Assembly (NCBI RefSeq): GCF_000379625.1
Contig: NZ_KB903218.1
Span: 372,001 to 436,000 of the forward strand
Origin: Actinomycetospora chiangmaiensis DSM 45062
GTDB lineage: Bacteria > Actinomycetota > Actinomycetes > Mycobacteriales > Pseudonocardiaceae
Direction: 5' to 3'
DNA length: 64,000 nt
A model generated the notes under the pieces. That model worked only from the letters and a program-made list of their open reading frames with translations, had not been told where the DNA came from and did no database searches. Numbering within the stretch: the first letter of the stretch is position 1; each line of letters opens with the position of its first letter. Shown here one piece after another: positions 8,230 through 17,325 of the stretch. The translations under genes and the position numbers were made by a program.

Positions 8230-9120
8230 CTACGTCGGTGGCACCACGTCGTCGGGGACACCCGGCCAGGGGTCGACGAGGTCCAGGTAGCCGCGCGGGG
8301 ACGCCGTGAACGACGGCGGCCGCTTCTCGAGGAACGACGTCACGCCCTCGGCGGCGTCCGGCCCGGCCCCGAGAGCGGCGATCACGCGGGTGTCCGTCCG
8401 GTGCGCGTCCCACGGGGAGTCCGCGCCGAGCATCGACCACATCATCCGACGGGTGAGGGCGACCGAGACGCCGGACGTGTTCGCCACGATCTCCGTCGCG
8501 AGCGCCCGCGCGGCCGCGCCGAGCTCGTCGTCGGGAACCACCCGCGAGACCAGGCGGCCGGCCAGGGCCTCGGCCGCGGGGAAGACGCGTCCCGTGGCCA
8601 CCCACTCCATCGCCTGCGAGATCCCGACGACACGGGGGAGGAACCAGCTCGACGCACCGTCGGGGGCGATGCCGCGGCGGGTGAAGACGTAGCCGAACCG
8701 GGCGGACTCCGCGGCGATCCGCACGTCGGCGGGGAGGAGCAGCGAGGCCCCGATCCCGACGGCGGGTCCGTTGACCGCCGCGATCACCGGCTTCACGCTG
8801 GCGGCGACCCGCAGCACCGCGACCCCGCCGAGGTCGCGCGGCATCCCGTCGATGGTGCCGCCCGCGCGCAGGCGGGCGTCGCGGACGGCCGCGTAGTCGA
8901 AGGTCGAGCCGCCCCGCCCGAGGTCCGCTCCCGCGCAGAACGCCCGCCCCGCGCCGGTGAGCACGACGACGCGGACGTCGTCGTCGGCGTCGGTCCGGTC
9001 GAACGCGGCGACGATCTCCGTGGCCATCGTCGGGGTGAAGGCGTTCATCCGGTCCGGGCGGTCGAGGGTGATCGTCGCCATCCCGTCGGCGACGGCGAGA
9101 CCGATCTCGGTGGAGGACAC
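8230..9120 (-). CDS. Crotonase-family enoyl-CoA hydratase/isomerase
   Basis: A 296-aa crotonase with the first oxyanion-hole segment (AFCAGADL) and the second near NGPAVGIGASL. The glutamate corresponding to rat hydratase Glu144 is not visible (FGYVFTRRGIAPDG), whereas the Glu164 equivalent is present (AMEWVATG). This suggests an isomerase or another crotonase activity more than a classical hydratase. It starts with GTG only 10 bp after the Pls-like gene, so the two are probably cotranscribed. The link could be fortuitous, since paa genes lie upstream. Confidence 0.8.
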   Translation of the reverse strand: MSSTEIGLAVADGMATITLDRPDRMNAFTPTMATEIVAAFDRTDADDDVRVVVLTGAGRAFCAGADLGRGGSTFDYAAVRDARLRAGGTIDGMPRDLGGVAVLRVAASVKPVIAAVNGPAVGIGASLLLPADVRIAAESARFGYVFTRRGIAPDGASSWFLPRVVGISQAMEWVATGRVFPAAEALAGRLVSRVVPDDELGAAARALATEIVANTSGVSVALTRRMMWSMLGADSPWDAHRTDTRVIAALGAGPDAAEGVTSFLEKRPPSFTASPRGYLDLVDPWPGVPDDVVPPT

Positions 9121-9130
9121 GGGGTGGAGG

Positions 9131-12100
9131 CTAGTGAGGCACCTCCTCGGCGGGGTTGCCGATCCAGCGGGCGCCGGGGGCGAGGCGGTTGCCCTTGGTC
9201 AGGAACGCGTTGCCGCCGAGGGAGGAGCCCTCGCCGAGCACGGTGTCGTAGTGCACGAACGCCATCGAGGCGATCTGGGCCCCGGAGCAGACGGTGATCG
9301 GCGCCGACTTGAACACGCCGTCCTCCATCGAGTGCGGTTGCAGGACCACCCCGGCGCCGAGGGTCACGTCGTCGCCGATCTCGACGAGCGACTTCTCGCT
9401 GATGCTCGCCCCGTCGTCGAACAGCCGGCGCCCGACCCGCACCCCGAGCAGCCGCCACACCGCGCTCTTCAGCGGGGTGCCGTCGAGCAGGCCCGGCTGG
9501 ATCGAGAACTTCCAGAACCGTTCGTGCCACCAGAAGTACTCGTCGTAGATCGAGCAGTACTGCGGGCGCAGCGCCCGGAACCCGGTGGTCAGCCGCTCCA
9601 TGAGCACCCGGAGGCCGAGGTCGACGACGCCGGCGAGCAGGGCGGCACAGGCGAGCACCGAGAACCCGACGGTGTCGTCGAGGTTCACCGCGACCAGTCC
9701 GAGCAGCATCGTCACGGCGAGCCGCGCCCACTCGCCGAGCAGGAACAGCACGATCGTGCGCAGGTTGTGGGCGTTCTTGCGGGCGAGGCGGCGTCGCAGG
9801 CCCGTGCGGCTCAGGGCGAAGTCCGCCTCGTCGGCCCGTCGACGGGGAATCTCGAAGGCCGGGGAACCGAGCAGCCCGACCCCCGACCGGTCCCGGCCGT
9901 CGACCGGGATGGCGGTCTTGCTGCCGATGAAGACGTCGTCGCCGAGCCGGGCACCCGGCGGGACGGTGATCGCGTTGCCGAGGAAGCACCGGGCGCCGAT
10001 GTCGAGGGACTCCGCGCGGAACGCCGTCGCCGACACCTCGACGTTCACCAGGTCCACGCCGTCGGAGAGCATCGTGCCGGGTCCGACGGTGATCGCGTAG
10101 GGGTTCTCGTGCCGCAGCTCGGCACCCACGTTCGACCCGGTCTGCCCCGCGTCGGTCATCCGGTAGCCCAGCGCCCGCAGGTAACCGACGACGTAGGAGC
10201 TGTCGCCGAGCAGCCGGACCAGGAACGGGACGTTGGTGAACCACGCGAGGGCGCGCTGGCAGCTGTGGGCCACGCCGTGGAGCGGGTGGCTGCTCCCGGG
10301 GACGACGGCCCGTCCGAGGAGCCGGGGAAGGGTGCACACCGCGACCACGCCGAGGACCAGGGCGACGGCGTAGAGGACGGCCGACAGGCCCAGCGCCCGG
10401 AGGTAGAAGGCCGGGTCGGCGAGCCCGGAGGGTCCCGGGAGCACGTCGTCGCCGAGGGCCGGCAGCCGGTCGGACGCGACGACGAGGCCGGCGAGCAGGG
10501 CCGCGAGCGCGAGCAGCACGATCCCCGGCTCGACGAGGGCCCACCGGGCCCGTCGCCACCGGGACGTGGGGGCGGAGGGGAGCGGCGGCGGAGTGTGCCC
10601 GGCCGCGCGGGCGGGCGTGCCGTGCCAGGAGGCGCCGTCGGGCACGACCTGCCCCGGGTGGAGGGTCGAGGCGTGCGCGAGACGGGCGTGCTCCCCGATC
10701 ACCGTGGCGGTCCCGAGCAGACAGCCCTCTCCCACGACGGCGCCCGCACCGATGCGGATCCGGCCGGTACGGATCGCTCCGGACCACGCCCGGTACCCGG
10801 CGAAGGACACCCCGGAGCGGACCACCGCGCCGGCACCGATCTCGATCAGGTCGGCGCACACCGGCGCCGTCCGCGTGAGGATCACCGCGCCCGGCCCGAC
10901 CCTGGCGCCGAGCGCGCGCAGGTAGAGCGAGTAGAGCGGCGAGCCGGCGAGGAGCCCGAGCGGGGACGAGCGGATCAGCGTCGCGACGATCCAGAACCGG
11001 AGGTAGTCCACGCTCCAGAACGGGATCGAGCCGGGCCGGAAGCGCCCCACCAGGAGCCACTTGGCAGCGATCGGGAGCGCGCAGACCACCGCGGCGGTCG
11101 CCGAGAGGGCCCCCAGGATCCGGACGTAGAGATCGCCGAGGTCCTGGCTGCCGTCGACCCAGTCCACGTCGACGTCGGCGACGAGGACGCCGCCGACGGC
11201 GAGACCGGCGAGCACCACGAGCTGCAGCAGCCCGCACAGGGCGTGCGCGAGGCGGCCGACCGGCGCGGCCGGACGATCCCCGGCCGCCGGCACGTGCGGC
11301 CGGTCGACGGCGGCACCGCCGAGCGCGGCGGCCAGGGACCGGACGGTCGGGTGGGCGTACATCAGCCGGAGCGGGACCGGGGGGAGGTCGGTCTCGTCGC
11401 GGAGCTGTGCGGAGACGCGGGCGAGCGAGAGCGAGTTGGCCGCGAGGTCGTCGATCACGTGGCTCTCGACCGACACCGAGTCGAGGTCGAGGACGGCCGC
11501 GAACGCCGCCGCGAGGAGCTCCTCCACACGGGTCGCGGGAGCGACGACCGGGCCGGTGCCGCCCCCGCGGCGTGCCGACGGCACCGGCAGCGCCGCCCGG
11601 TCGACCTTGCCGCTGGTGGTGACGGGGATCGCCGGGAGACGCTCCAGGTAGGCCGGCACCATGTGGGCCGGGAGGGCGCTGCGCAGCCGGGCCACGAGTG
11701 CGCCCTCGTCGAGGGCCAGACCCGACTCGGTGCGGTAGTAGCCGACGAGCTCGGTGATCCCGGAGTCCGGGGTGTGGGTCGACACGACGGCCTGGGCGAT
11801 CCCCGGGACCGCCGTGAGGACGCCCTCGATCTCGCCGAGCTCCACCCGGTAGCCCCGGATCTTGACCTGGGCGTCGGCGCGGCCGACGTAGGTCAGCCCC
11901 GCCGGATCGGCGCGGACGAGATCGCCACTGCGGTAGGCGCGGCCCCAGCCCAGGGCGGGCAGGGGCCGGAACGCGGTGAGGTCCTTGGCCCCGTCGAGGT
12001 AGCGGGCCGTGCCGACGCCGGCGATGACGAGCTCCCCGACCTCACCGGCGGAGACCGGGAGGTCGGTGTCCGGGTGGACGACGGCGAGCTGCCACCCGGC

Positions 12101-13126
12101 GAGCGGCAGGCCGATTTGTACGGGGGCACCCGGGAGGAGGCGGGCCGCACAGGCGACGACCGTCGCCTCGGTCGGACCGTAGGTGTTCCACACCTCGTCG
12201 CACACCGCGGCCAGCCGGTGGGCGAGCGCCGCCGGGCACGCCTCGCCGCCGAGGATCAGGAGCCGGACGCCGCGGCACTGCTCCGCGGTCCACAGCCCGG
12301 CGAGCGTGGGGACCGTGGAGACGACGGTGATCCCCCGCTCGTGCAGCCAGTCGCCGACCTCCGCGCCGGAGCGCACGAGGGTCCGCGGTGCGGGCACGAG
12401 GCAGGCGCCGTGCCGCCAGGCCAGCCACATCTCCTCGCAGGACGCGTCGAACGCGACCGACAGCGAGGCCATGACCCGGTCGCCCGGGCCGAGCGGCCGG
12501 TCCGGGAGGAAGAGCCGGGCCTCCGCGTCGACGAAGGCCGCCGCACTGCGGTGGGTGACCGCGACGCCCTTCGGGGTGCCGGTGGTGCCGGAGGTGAAGA
12601 TGATCCACGCGTCGTCGGAGGGACGGGGACGCCCCGGGGCGGACCGGCCGCGCCGCAGCGGCTCGAACCGGTCCGGACCGGTGAGGATCCCGCGCACCCC
12701 CGCGGCACCGAACACGAGGGACGCCCGTTCCGGCGGGTCGTCGGCGTCGACCGGCACGTAGGCCGCGCCCACGGCCAGCACCCCGAGGACGGCGACGTAG
12801 AGGTCGACCGTGCCGGAGGCGACGCGGATCCCGACCCGGTCGCCGCGCCCGACACCGTGATGGGCGAGCAGCCGCGCGACCCGACCGACCGCCTGGCGGA
12901 GGCCGACGTAGTCCAGGCGCCGCTCGCCGTCGTCGATCGCCGGGGCCTGCGGGTGCCTCCCGACCGTGGTGTCGAGGACGTCGAGCAGGGTGCGAGGCGG
13001 CGCGGCGGCCCCGCCGAGCAGCACGGCCCCGCGGGGGACGGCATCCCGACGGCGCGTCGGGCCCGGGCCCGACGTCGTGTGGGGTCCTCCGTCGCCGGGT
13101 CCCCGGCCGACTCCCACTGGCTGCAC
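9131..13126 (-). CDS. Pls/PosA-family NRPS-like homopoly(amino acid) synthetase
   Basis: A 1331-aa membrane synthetase. Adenylation domain at about residues 45-515, with TSGTTGTPKG (178-187), NTYGPTE (314-320), YRSGDL (398-403) and catalytic Lys507. A carrier domain follows, with the phosphopantetheine serine at Ser565 (LAANSLSL). Six hydrophobic segments (about 629-650, 672-690, 865-885, 912-933, 1122-1148, 1152-1172) alternate with three left-handed beta-helix, acetyltransferase-like domains (about 741-835, 1000-1078, 1229-1325). This is the A-T-TM-C1/C2/C3 architecture and size of epsilon-poly-L-lysine synthetase (Pls), which polymerises one amino acid without condensation or thioesterase domains. 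The ten-residue specificity code read by motif alignment to GrsA is DAESIGTVVK, which looks basic-amino-acid-like. Confidence 0.87.
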   Translation of the reverse strand: MQPVGVGRGPGDGGPHTTSGPGPTRRRDAVPRGAVLLGGAAAPPRTLLDVLDTTVGRHPQAPAIDDGERRLDYVGLRQAVGRVARLLAHHGVGRGDRVGIRVASGTVDLYVAVLGVLAVGAAYVPVDADDPPERASLVFGAAGVRGILTGPDRFEPLRRGRSAPGRPRPSDDAWIIFTSGTTGTPKGVAVTHRSAAAFVDAEARLFLPDRPLGPGDRVMASLSVAFDASCEEMWLAWRHGACLVPAPRTLVRSGAEVGDWLHERGITVVSTVPTLAGLWTAEQCRGVRLLILGGEACPAALAHRLAAVCDEVWNTYGPTEATVVACAARLLPGAPVQIGLPLAGWQLAVVHPDTDLPVSAGEVGELVIAGVGTARYLDGAKDLTAFRPLPALGWGRAYRSGDLVRADPAGLTYVGRADAQVKIRGYRVELGEIEGVLTAVPGIAQAVVSTHTPDSGITELVGYYRTESGLALDEGALVARLRSALPAHMVPAYLERLPAIPVTTSGKVDRAALPVPSARRGGGTGPVVAPATRVEELLAAAFAAVLDLDSVSVESHVIDDLAANSLSLARVSAQLRDETDLPPVPLRLMYAHPTVRSLAAALGGAAVDRPHVPAAGDRPAAPVGRLAHALCGLLQLVVLAGLAVGGVLVADVDVDWVDGSQDLGDLYVRILGALSATAAVVCALPIAAKWLLVGRFRPGSIPFWSVDYLRFWIVATLIRSSPLGLLAGSPLYSLYLRALGARVGPGAVILTRTAPVCADLIEIGAGAVVRSGVSFAGYRAWSGAIRTGRIRIGAGAVVGEGCLLGTATVIGEHARLAHASTLHPGQVVPDGASWHGTPARAAGHTPPPLPSAPTSRWRRARWALVEPGIVLLALAALLAGLVVASDRLPALGDDVLPGPSGLADPAFYLRALGLSAVLYAVALVLGVVAVCTLPRLLGRAVVPGSSHPLHGVAHSCQRALAWFTNVPFLVRLLGDSSYVVGYLRALGYRMTDAGQTGSNVGAELRHENPYAITVGPGTMLSDGVDLVNVEVSATAFRAESLDIGARCFLGNAITVPPGARLGDDVFIGSKTAIPVDGRDRSGVGLLGSPAFEIPRRRADEADFALSRTGLRRRLARKNAHNLRTIVLFLLGEWARLAVTMLLGLVAVNLDDTVGFSVLACAALLAGVVDLGLRVLMERLTTGFRALRPQYCSIYDEYFWWHERFWKFSIQPGLLDGTPLKSAVWRLLGVRVGRRLFDDGASISEKSLVEIGDDVTLGAGVVLQPHSMEDGVFKSAPITVCSGAQIASMAFVHYDTVLGEGSSLGGNAFLTKGNRLAPGARWIGNPAEEVPH

Positions 13127-13325
13127 GCACGTCCTCCTGTCACCGGCCCCCGGGTCGTCAGCGGCGGGACGCTAGGGGCCCATCGGCGCCGGGCGTCGCG
13201 CGCCTGAGGACCGCGACCGGCCGCACGCGCCGAACGGCCGTCGACGCGCGGTCACGGACGTGCGGCGTGCGGGGTCGGTCGTCGGGGCGTTCAGCGGTGT
13301 GAGGTCCAGGTGAGCCGCAGTGCGC

Positions 13326-13724
13326 TCACGAGCGGAGCACCCGGGAGCGGCCCCGGAACTCCGCGATCACCCGGCCGTCGGTGGGGCGGGTGATCGTGAC
13401 GTCGTAGACCCCGGAGCGGCCGTACACGGTCCGCTCGATGGCGATGGCCTCCAGCACGTCGTTCTCGCGGGCCGAGGCGACGAACGTGATGTCGCCGCCT
13501 GCCGCGACGGTCACCGGGCCGGGGGAGTTGCACGCGCACGCGAAGGCGGAGTCGGCGAGCAGGAACAGGTAGCCGCCGTGACACATGCCGTGGCCGTTGA
13601 CCATGTCGGAGGAGACCCGCATCGTCAGCCGGGCCTCGCCGTGCGCGGCGGCGTGCAGTTCCATCCCGAGCTTGCGGGACGCGGCGTCGTCGTCCCACAT
13701 GCGCTTGACCGAGGCGGCGATCAC
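13326..13724 (-). CDS. paaI: PaaI hotdog thioesterase
   Basis: A 132-aa hotdog-fold thioesterase of the PaaI type, with the signature GHGMCHGGYLFLLADSAFACACNS containing the catalytic Asp. It hydrolyses dead-end or ring-hydroxylated phenylacetyl-CoA intermediates to recover CoA. The GTG start at 13724 overlaps the paaZ stop as GTGA, which fixes the start and makes it the last gene of the paa operon. Confidence 0.88.
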   Translation of the reverse strand: MIAASVKRMWDDDAASRKLGMELHAAAHGEARLTMRVSSDMVNGHGMCHGGYLFLLADSAFACACNSPGPVTVAAGGDITFVASARENDVLEAIAIERTVYGRSGVYDVTITRPTDGRVIAEFRGRSRVLRS

Positions 13725-15739
13725 AACTGCTTCGCCACCAGCGTGAGGACGTCGTAGCGCGCGACCGAGTCGCCGTGCTGGTTGGTGACGTCGGCGTCCC
13801 AGCGGACCTCGCCGTACGCGGCGGTGTCGCGCGGGGTGATCTGCTTGGCGGTCAGCGTGATCGTCAGCTCGTCGTCGAACTTCACGGGCGTGAGGAAGCG
13901 CAGCGCGTCGATGCCGAAGTTGGCGAGCACCGGCCCCGGCGCCGGGTCGACGAACAGCCCGGCCGCGAAGGAGACGACGAGGTAGCCGTGCGCCACGCGC
14001 TCCCCGAAGAACGGGTTCGCCGCGGCGGCCTCGGCGTCCATGTGCGCGTAGAACGTGTCGCCGGTGAACTCGGCGAAGTGCTCCACGTCCTCGAGCGTCA
14101 CCCGCCGTGGGCCGCCGACGACGGTGTCGCCGAGGCGCAGCTCCTCGAGGTGCTTGCGGAAGGGGTGGACGTCGGTGACGGTGCGGGTCGTCCCCGGCAC
14201 CCACTGCCCGGTGACGGCGGTGAGCATCTCCGGCGAGCCCTGGATCGCGGTGCGCTGCATGTGGTGCTTCACGCCGCGGACCCCACCCATCTCCTCGCCG
14301 CCGCCCGCGCGCCCGGGACCGCCGTGGACGAGCTGCGGCATCGGCGAGCCGTGGCCCGTCGAGCTCGTCGCGTCGGCCTGGTCGAGCACCAGGAGCCGCC
14401 CGTGCCACGGCGCGACGCCGAGGACGACCTCGCGGGCGAAGTCCGCGTCCCCGGTGACGACCGATCCGGCCAGCGATCCCTGCCCGCGCGCCGCCAGCTC
14501 GATGACCTGCTCCGTCGATGTGTAGGGCACGAGCGAGGACACCGGGCCGAACGCCTCGACCTCGTGCACGGCGGCGGAGTCGGGGTCGGCGGCGAGCAGC
14601 ACGGGCGAGAGGAAGGCCCCGCGCTCGGCGTCGGCGTCGGTCACCTCCACGGTCTCCGGGGACCCGAAGAGCCGACGTCCGCCCAGCGCCTTCAGCGACC
14701 GCCGCACCTCCTCGCGCTGCTCGAGCCCCGCCAGGGCCCCCATCCGCACGTCCGGGTTCGTGGGGTTCCCGACGACGATCCTGCCGAGGCGCTCGGAGGC
14801 CGCCTCGGCCACGGCGTCGAGGTGCTCCACGGGCACGAACGCGCGCCGGATCGCGGTGCACTTCTGGCCGGCCTTGACCGTCATCTCGGTGACCAGCTGC
14901 TTCACGTACAGGTCGAACTCGGGCGTGCCGGGCGTCGCGTCCGGGCCGAGGATCGAGCAGTTCAGCGAGTCGGCCTCCGCGGTGAAGCGGACGGCGCGGG
15001 CGGCGAGGTTCGGGTGGGTGCGCAGCTGGCGGGCGGTCGACGCCGAGCCGGTGAACGACACCAGGTCCTGCTCGGTGAGGTGGTCGAACAGGTCGCCCAC
15101 GCTCCCGGCCACGAACTGGACGGCGCCCTCGGGCAGCAGCCCGGAGTCGGCGATCAGCCGGACCAGACCCGCTGTCAGGAAGGCCGTGGGGGTGGCGGGC
15201 TTGATGATCGACGGGACCCCGGCGAGGAAGGCGGGCGCGAGCTTCTCCAGCGGGCCCCAGCAGGGGAAGTTGTAGGCGTTGACCTGCACGGCGACGCCCT
15301 GGAGCGGGGTGAGCACGTGCTGGGCGAGGAACGAGCCGTCCTTCGAGAGCGGCTCGACGTCGCCCTCGACGAGGACGGTGCCCGCGGGGAGCTCACGCCT
15401 CCCCTTCGAGGCGTACGCCTGGAGGACGCCGATGCCGCCGTCGACGTCGAACTTCGAGTCGCCGAGCGTGGCGCCGGTGCGGGCGGAGAGCGCGTACAGC
15501 TCCTCGCGGTGCTCGCGCAGGTGCCCGGCGAGCGCCTTGAGCAGCGAGGCGCGCTGGTGGAACGACAGGGCCCGCAACGCCGGACCGCCGGTGCGGCGCG
15601 CGTGGGCGGCGGCGCCCGCGAGGTCGAGGCCTGCCGTGGAGAGGCGGTCGACCTCCTCCCCCGTCACGGCGTCGAACATCGGCCGGCCCTCGCCCGACCC
15701 GGCCTGCCAGCGACCCTGCAGATAGCTCTCGACCGGCAC
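13721..15739 (-). CDS. paaZ: PaaZ bifunctional oxepin-CoA hydrolase / semialdehyde dehydrogenase
   Basis: A 672-aa fusion. Residues 1 to about 510 are an aldehyde dehydrogenase with the conserved Glu (TAEADSLN) and catalytic Cys (VKAGQKCTAIRR). Residues from about 530 are an R-hydratase/MaoC hotdog domain (FTGDTFYAHMD...RVAHGYL). PaaZ opens the oxepin ring hydrolytically and oxidises the resulting semialdehyde to 3-oxo-5,6-dehydrosuberyl-CoA. The length matches the family. It starts 9 bp after paaE. Confidence 0.93.
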   Translation of the reverse strand: MPVESYLQGRWQAGSGEGRPMFDAVTGEEVDRLSTAGLDLAGAAAHARRTGGPALRALSFHQRASLLKALAGHLREHREELYALSARTGATLGDSKFDVDGGIGVLQAYASKGRRELPAGTVLVEGDVEPLSKDGSFLAQHVLTPLQGVAVQVNAYNFPCWGPLEKLAPAFLAGVPSIIKPATPTAFLTAGLVRLIADSGLLPEGAVQFVAGSVGDLFDHLTEQDLVSFTGSASTARQLRTHPNLAARAVRFTAEADSLNCSILGPDATPGTPEFDLYVKQLVTEMTVKAGQKCTAIRRAFVPVEHLDAVAEAASERLGRIVVGNPTNPDVRMGALAGLEQREEVRRSLKALGGRRLFGSPETVEVTDADAERGAFLSPVLLAADPDSAAVHEVEAFGPVSSLVPYTSTEQVIELAARGQGSLAGSVVTGDADFAREVVLGVAPWHGRLLVLDQADATSSTGHGSPMPQLVHGGPGRAGGGEEMGGVRGVKHHMQRTAIQGSPEMLTAVTGQWVPGTTRTVTDVHPFRKHLEELRLGDTVVGGPRRVTLEDVEHFAEFTGDTFYAHMDAEAAAANPFFGERVAHGYLVVSFAAGLFVDPAPGPVLANFGIDALRFLTPVKFDDELTITLTAKQITPRDTAAYGEVRWDADVTNQHGDSVARYDVLTLVAKQL

Positions 15740-15748
15740 TTCGAACCC

Positions 15749-16828
15749 CTAGACGTCGTAGTCGATGGTCAGTTCGTCGGAGACCGGGACCGACTGGCAC
15801 GTGAGCACGAACCCGGCCTCGACCTCCTCGGTCTCCAACGCGAAGTTGCGCTGCATCGCCACCTCGCCGGTGACGACCCTGGCCCGGCACGTCCCGCACA
15901 CGCCACCCCGGCAGGCGAACGGCAGGTCGGAGCGGACCTTCTGGGCGGCGTCGAGGACGAAGGAGTCGGCCGGGATCGTCGCGGTGATCTCACGGCCGTG
16001 GAGGATGATGCGCGCGGTCGCGCCCTCGGCCGGGGCGTCCTCGTGCCGCACCGGCTGCGGTGGTGGGGTGTCGACGTAGAACAGCTCCGCGTGCACCTTC
16101 TCGCGCGGCACACCGAGCTCGGCGAGCTCCTCCCGCGCGCCGGTCACCATCTCCAGCGGCCCGCACAGCCACCAGTGGTCGACCTGGGGGGTCGGGACGA
16201 GGTGGGTCAGCAGGGTGCGCAGCTTCTCCCGGTCGAGCCGCCCCGCGAAGATCTCGGCCTCGACCGGCTCCCGCGAGAGCACGTGGTCGAGCTGGAGGCG
16301 CGCGCGGTAGCGGTCCTTCAGGTCGGCGAGCTCCTCGGCGAACATCACGGTGTCGGCGCGCCGGTTGCCGTAGAGCAACGTGACGTGGGTGTCGGGGTGC
16401 GCGGCCAGCACGGTCGCGGCGATCGAGAGCACCGGGGTGATGCCCGAACCCGCAGCGATCAGGGTGTGGTGCTCGCCGGGCCCACCCGGATCCACCGGGT
16501 CCGGGGTGAACCGGCCGTCCGGCGGGCCGACCTCGAGGGTGTCGCCGGCCGCCAGCCGGTCGACCAGCATCTCCGAGAACAGCCCGGCCTCCACCCGCCG
16601 CACCCCGATGCGCGGCGCCGCGCCCTCCGGCGCGCAGATCGAGTAGGAGCGCCGCTCGCCGTCCTGGGCGAGCGTCAGGTACTGCCCGGCGCGGAACGCG
16701 TAGTGCTCGCGCAGCTCGGGCGGGACGTCGAAGGTGATCGCGACGGCGTCGTCGGTGAGGTGCTCGACGGCAGCCACCCGGAGGGCGTGGAACCCGGTGT
16801 CGGGGGGCGCCTCGGGAGCCGTCGTCAT
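15749..16828 (-). CDS. paaE: PaaE phenylacetyl-CoA epoxidase reductase
   Basis: A 359-aa NAD(P)H:ferredoxin-type reductase. It has an FAD-binding segment (RSYSICAP), an NAD-binding domain (GSGITPVLS; CGPLEMV) and a C-terminal plant-type 2Fe-2S domain with Cys ligands in the pattern CRGGVCGTC followed by a later LTCQ. It passes electrons from NADPH to the PaaA di-iron site. The ATG at 16828 overlaps the paaD stop (ATGA). Confidence 0.93.
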   Translation of the reverse strand: MTTAPEAPPDTGFHALRVAAVEHLTDDAVAITFDVPPELREHYAFRAGQYLTLAQDGERRSYSICAPEGAAPRIGVRRVEAGLFSEMLVDRLAAGDTLEVGPPDGRFTPDPVDPGGPGEHHTLIAAGSGITPVLSIAATVLAAHPDTHVTLLYGNRRADTVMFAEELADLKDRYRARLQLDHVLSREPVEAEIFAGRLDREKLRTLLTHLVPTPQVDHWWLCGPLEMVTGAREELAELGVPREKVHAELFYVDTPPPQPVRHEDAPAEGATARIILHGREITATIPADSFVLDAAQKVRSDLPFACRGGVCGTCRARVVTGEVAMQRNFALETEEVEAGFVLTCQSVPVSDELTIDYDV

Positions 16829-17325
16829 CAGATGTCCTTCATGTGCTCGAACGGTTCGGAGCAGGCCCGGCAGCGACGCAGTGCGGTGCACGCGGTGGGT
16901 CCGAAGCGGGAGAGCTCCTCGGTGTCGGCGCTGCCGCAGCGTGGGCAGTCCACGCGCCGGGGCGGGGCGGCCAGCGTGAGCGGCGCCGGGCCGGTCGACC
17001 GCGGGCCGATGTGCGCCGGCGGCGCGACCCCGGCCTCCGCGAGCTTGCGCCGGCCCTCGTCGGAGATGAGGTCGGTGGTCCACGGCGGGGTGAGGGTCAC
17101 CGTGACCTCGACCTCGCCGAACGCGCTCAGGGTCGAACGCAGGTCGGCCGCCATGGCGTCGAGTGCGGGGCAGCCGGCGTAGGTGGGGGTGATCGTGGCG
17201 ACGATCCGCCCGTCGTCGTGCGCGACCGAGCGCAGCACGCCGAGGTCGGCGAGGGTCAGCATCGGCATCTCGGGGTCGGTGACCGCGGCCGCCGCCTCCC
17301 ACAGGTCGGGGTCCACCGTGCTCAC
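16828..17325 (-). CDS. paaD: PaaD, phenylacetyl-CoA epoxidase maturation protein
   Basis: A 165-aa protein with an N-terminal MIP18/DUF59-like domain (VTDPEMPMLTLADLGVLRSV ... TYAGCPALD) and a C-terminal zinc-ribbon-like segment with two CxxC pairs (CPRCGS ... CRACSEPF). PaaD belongs to the iron-sulphur assembly family thought to mature the reductase PaaE. The GTG start at 17325 overlaps the paaC stop as GTGA. Confidence 0.9.
   Translation of the reverse strand: MSTVDPDLWEAAAAVTDPEMPMLTLADLGVLRSVAHDDGRIVATITPTYAGCPALDAMAADLRSTLSAFGEVEVTVTLTPPWTTDLISDEGRRKLAEAGVAPPAHIGPRSTGPAPLTLAAPPRRVDCPRCGSADTEELSRFGPTACTALRRCRACSEPFEHMKDI

Noticed and set aside
8957..13207. Very long plus-strand open frame (over 1400 codons) opposite the Pls-like gene
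   Set aside because: It is antisense to clear adenylation and transferase domains, rich in Arg/Gly/Asp shadow composition, and has no family motifs. High GC produces such open antisense frames.
13221..13272. Inverted repeat CCGCACGC/GCGTGCGG between paaI and the Pls-like gene
   Set aside because: Eight-bp arms with a 36-bp loop are expected by chance in DNA this GC-rich; not listed as a terminator.
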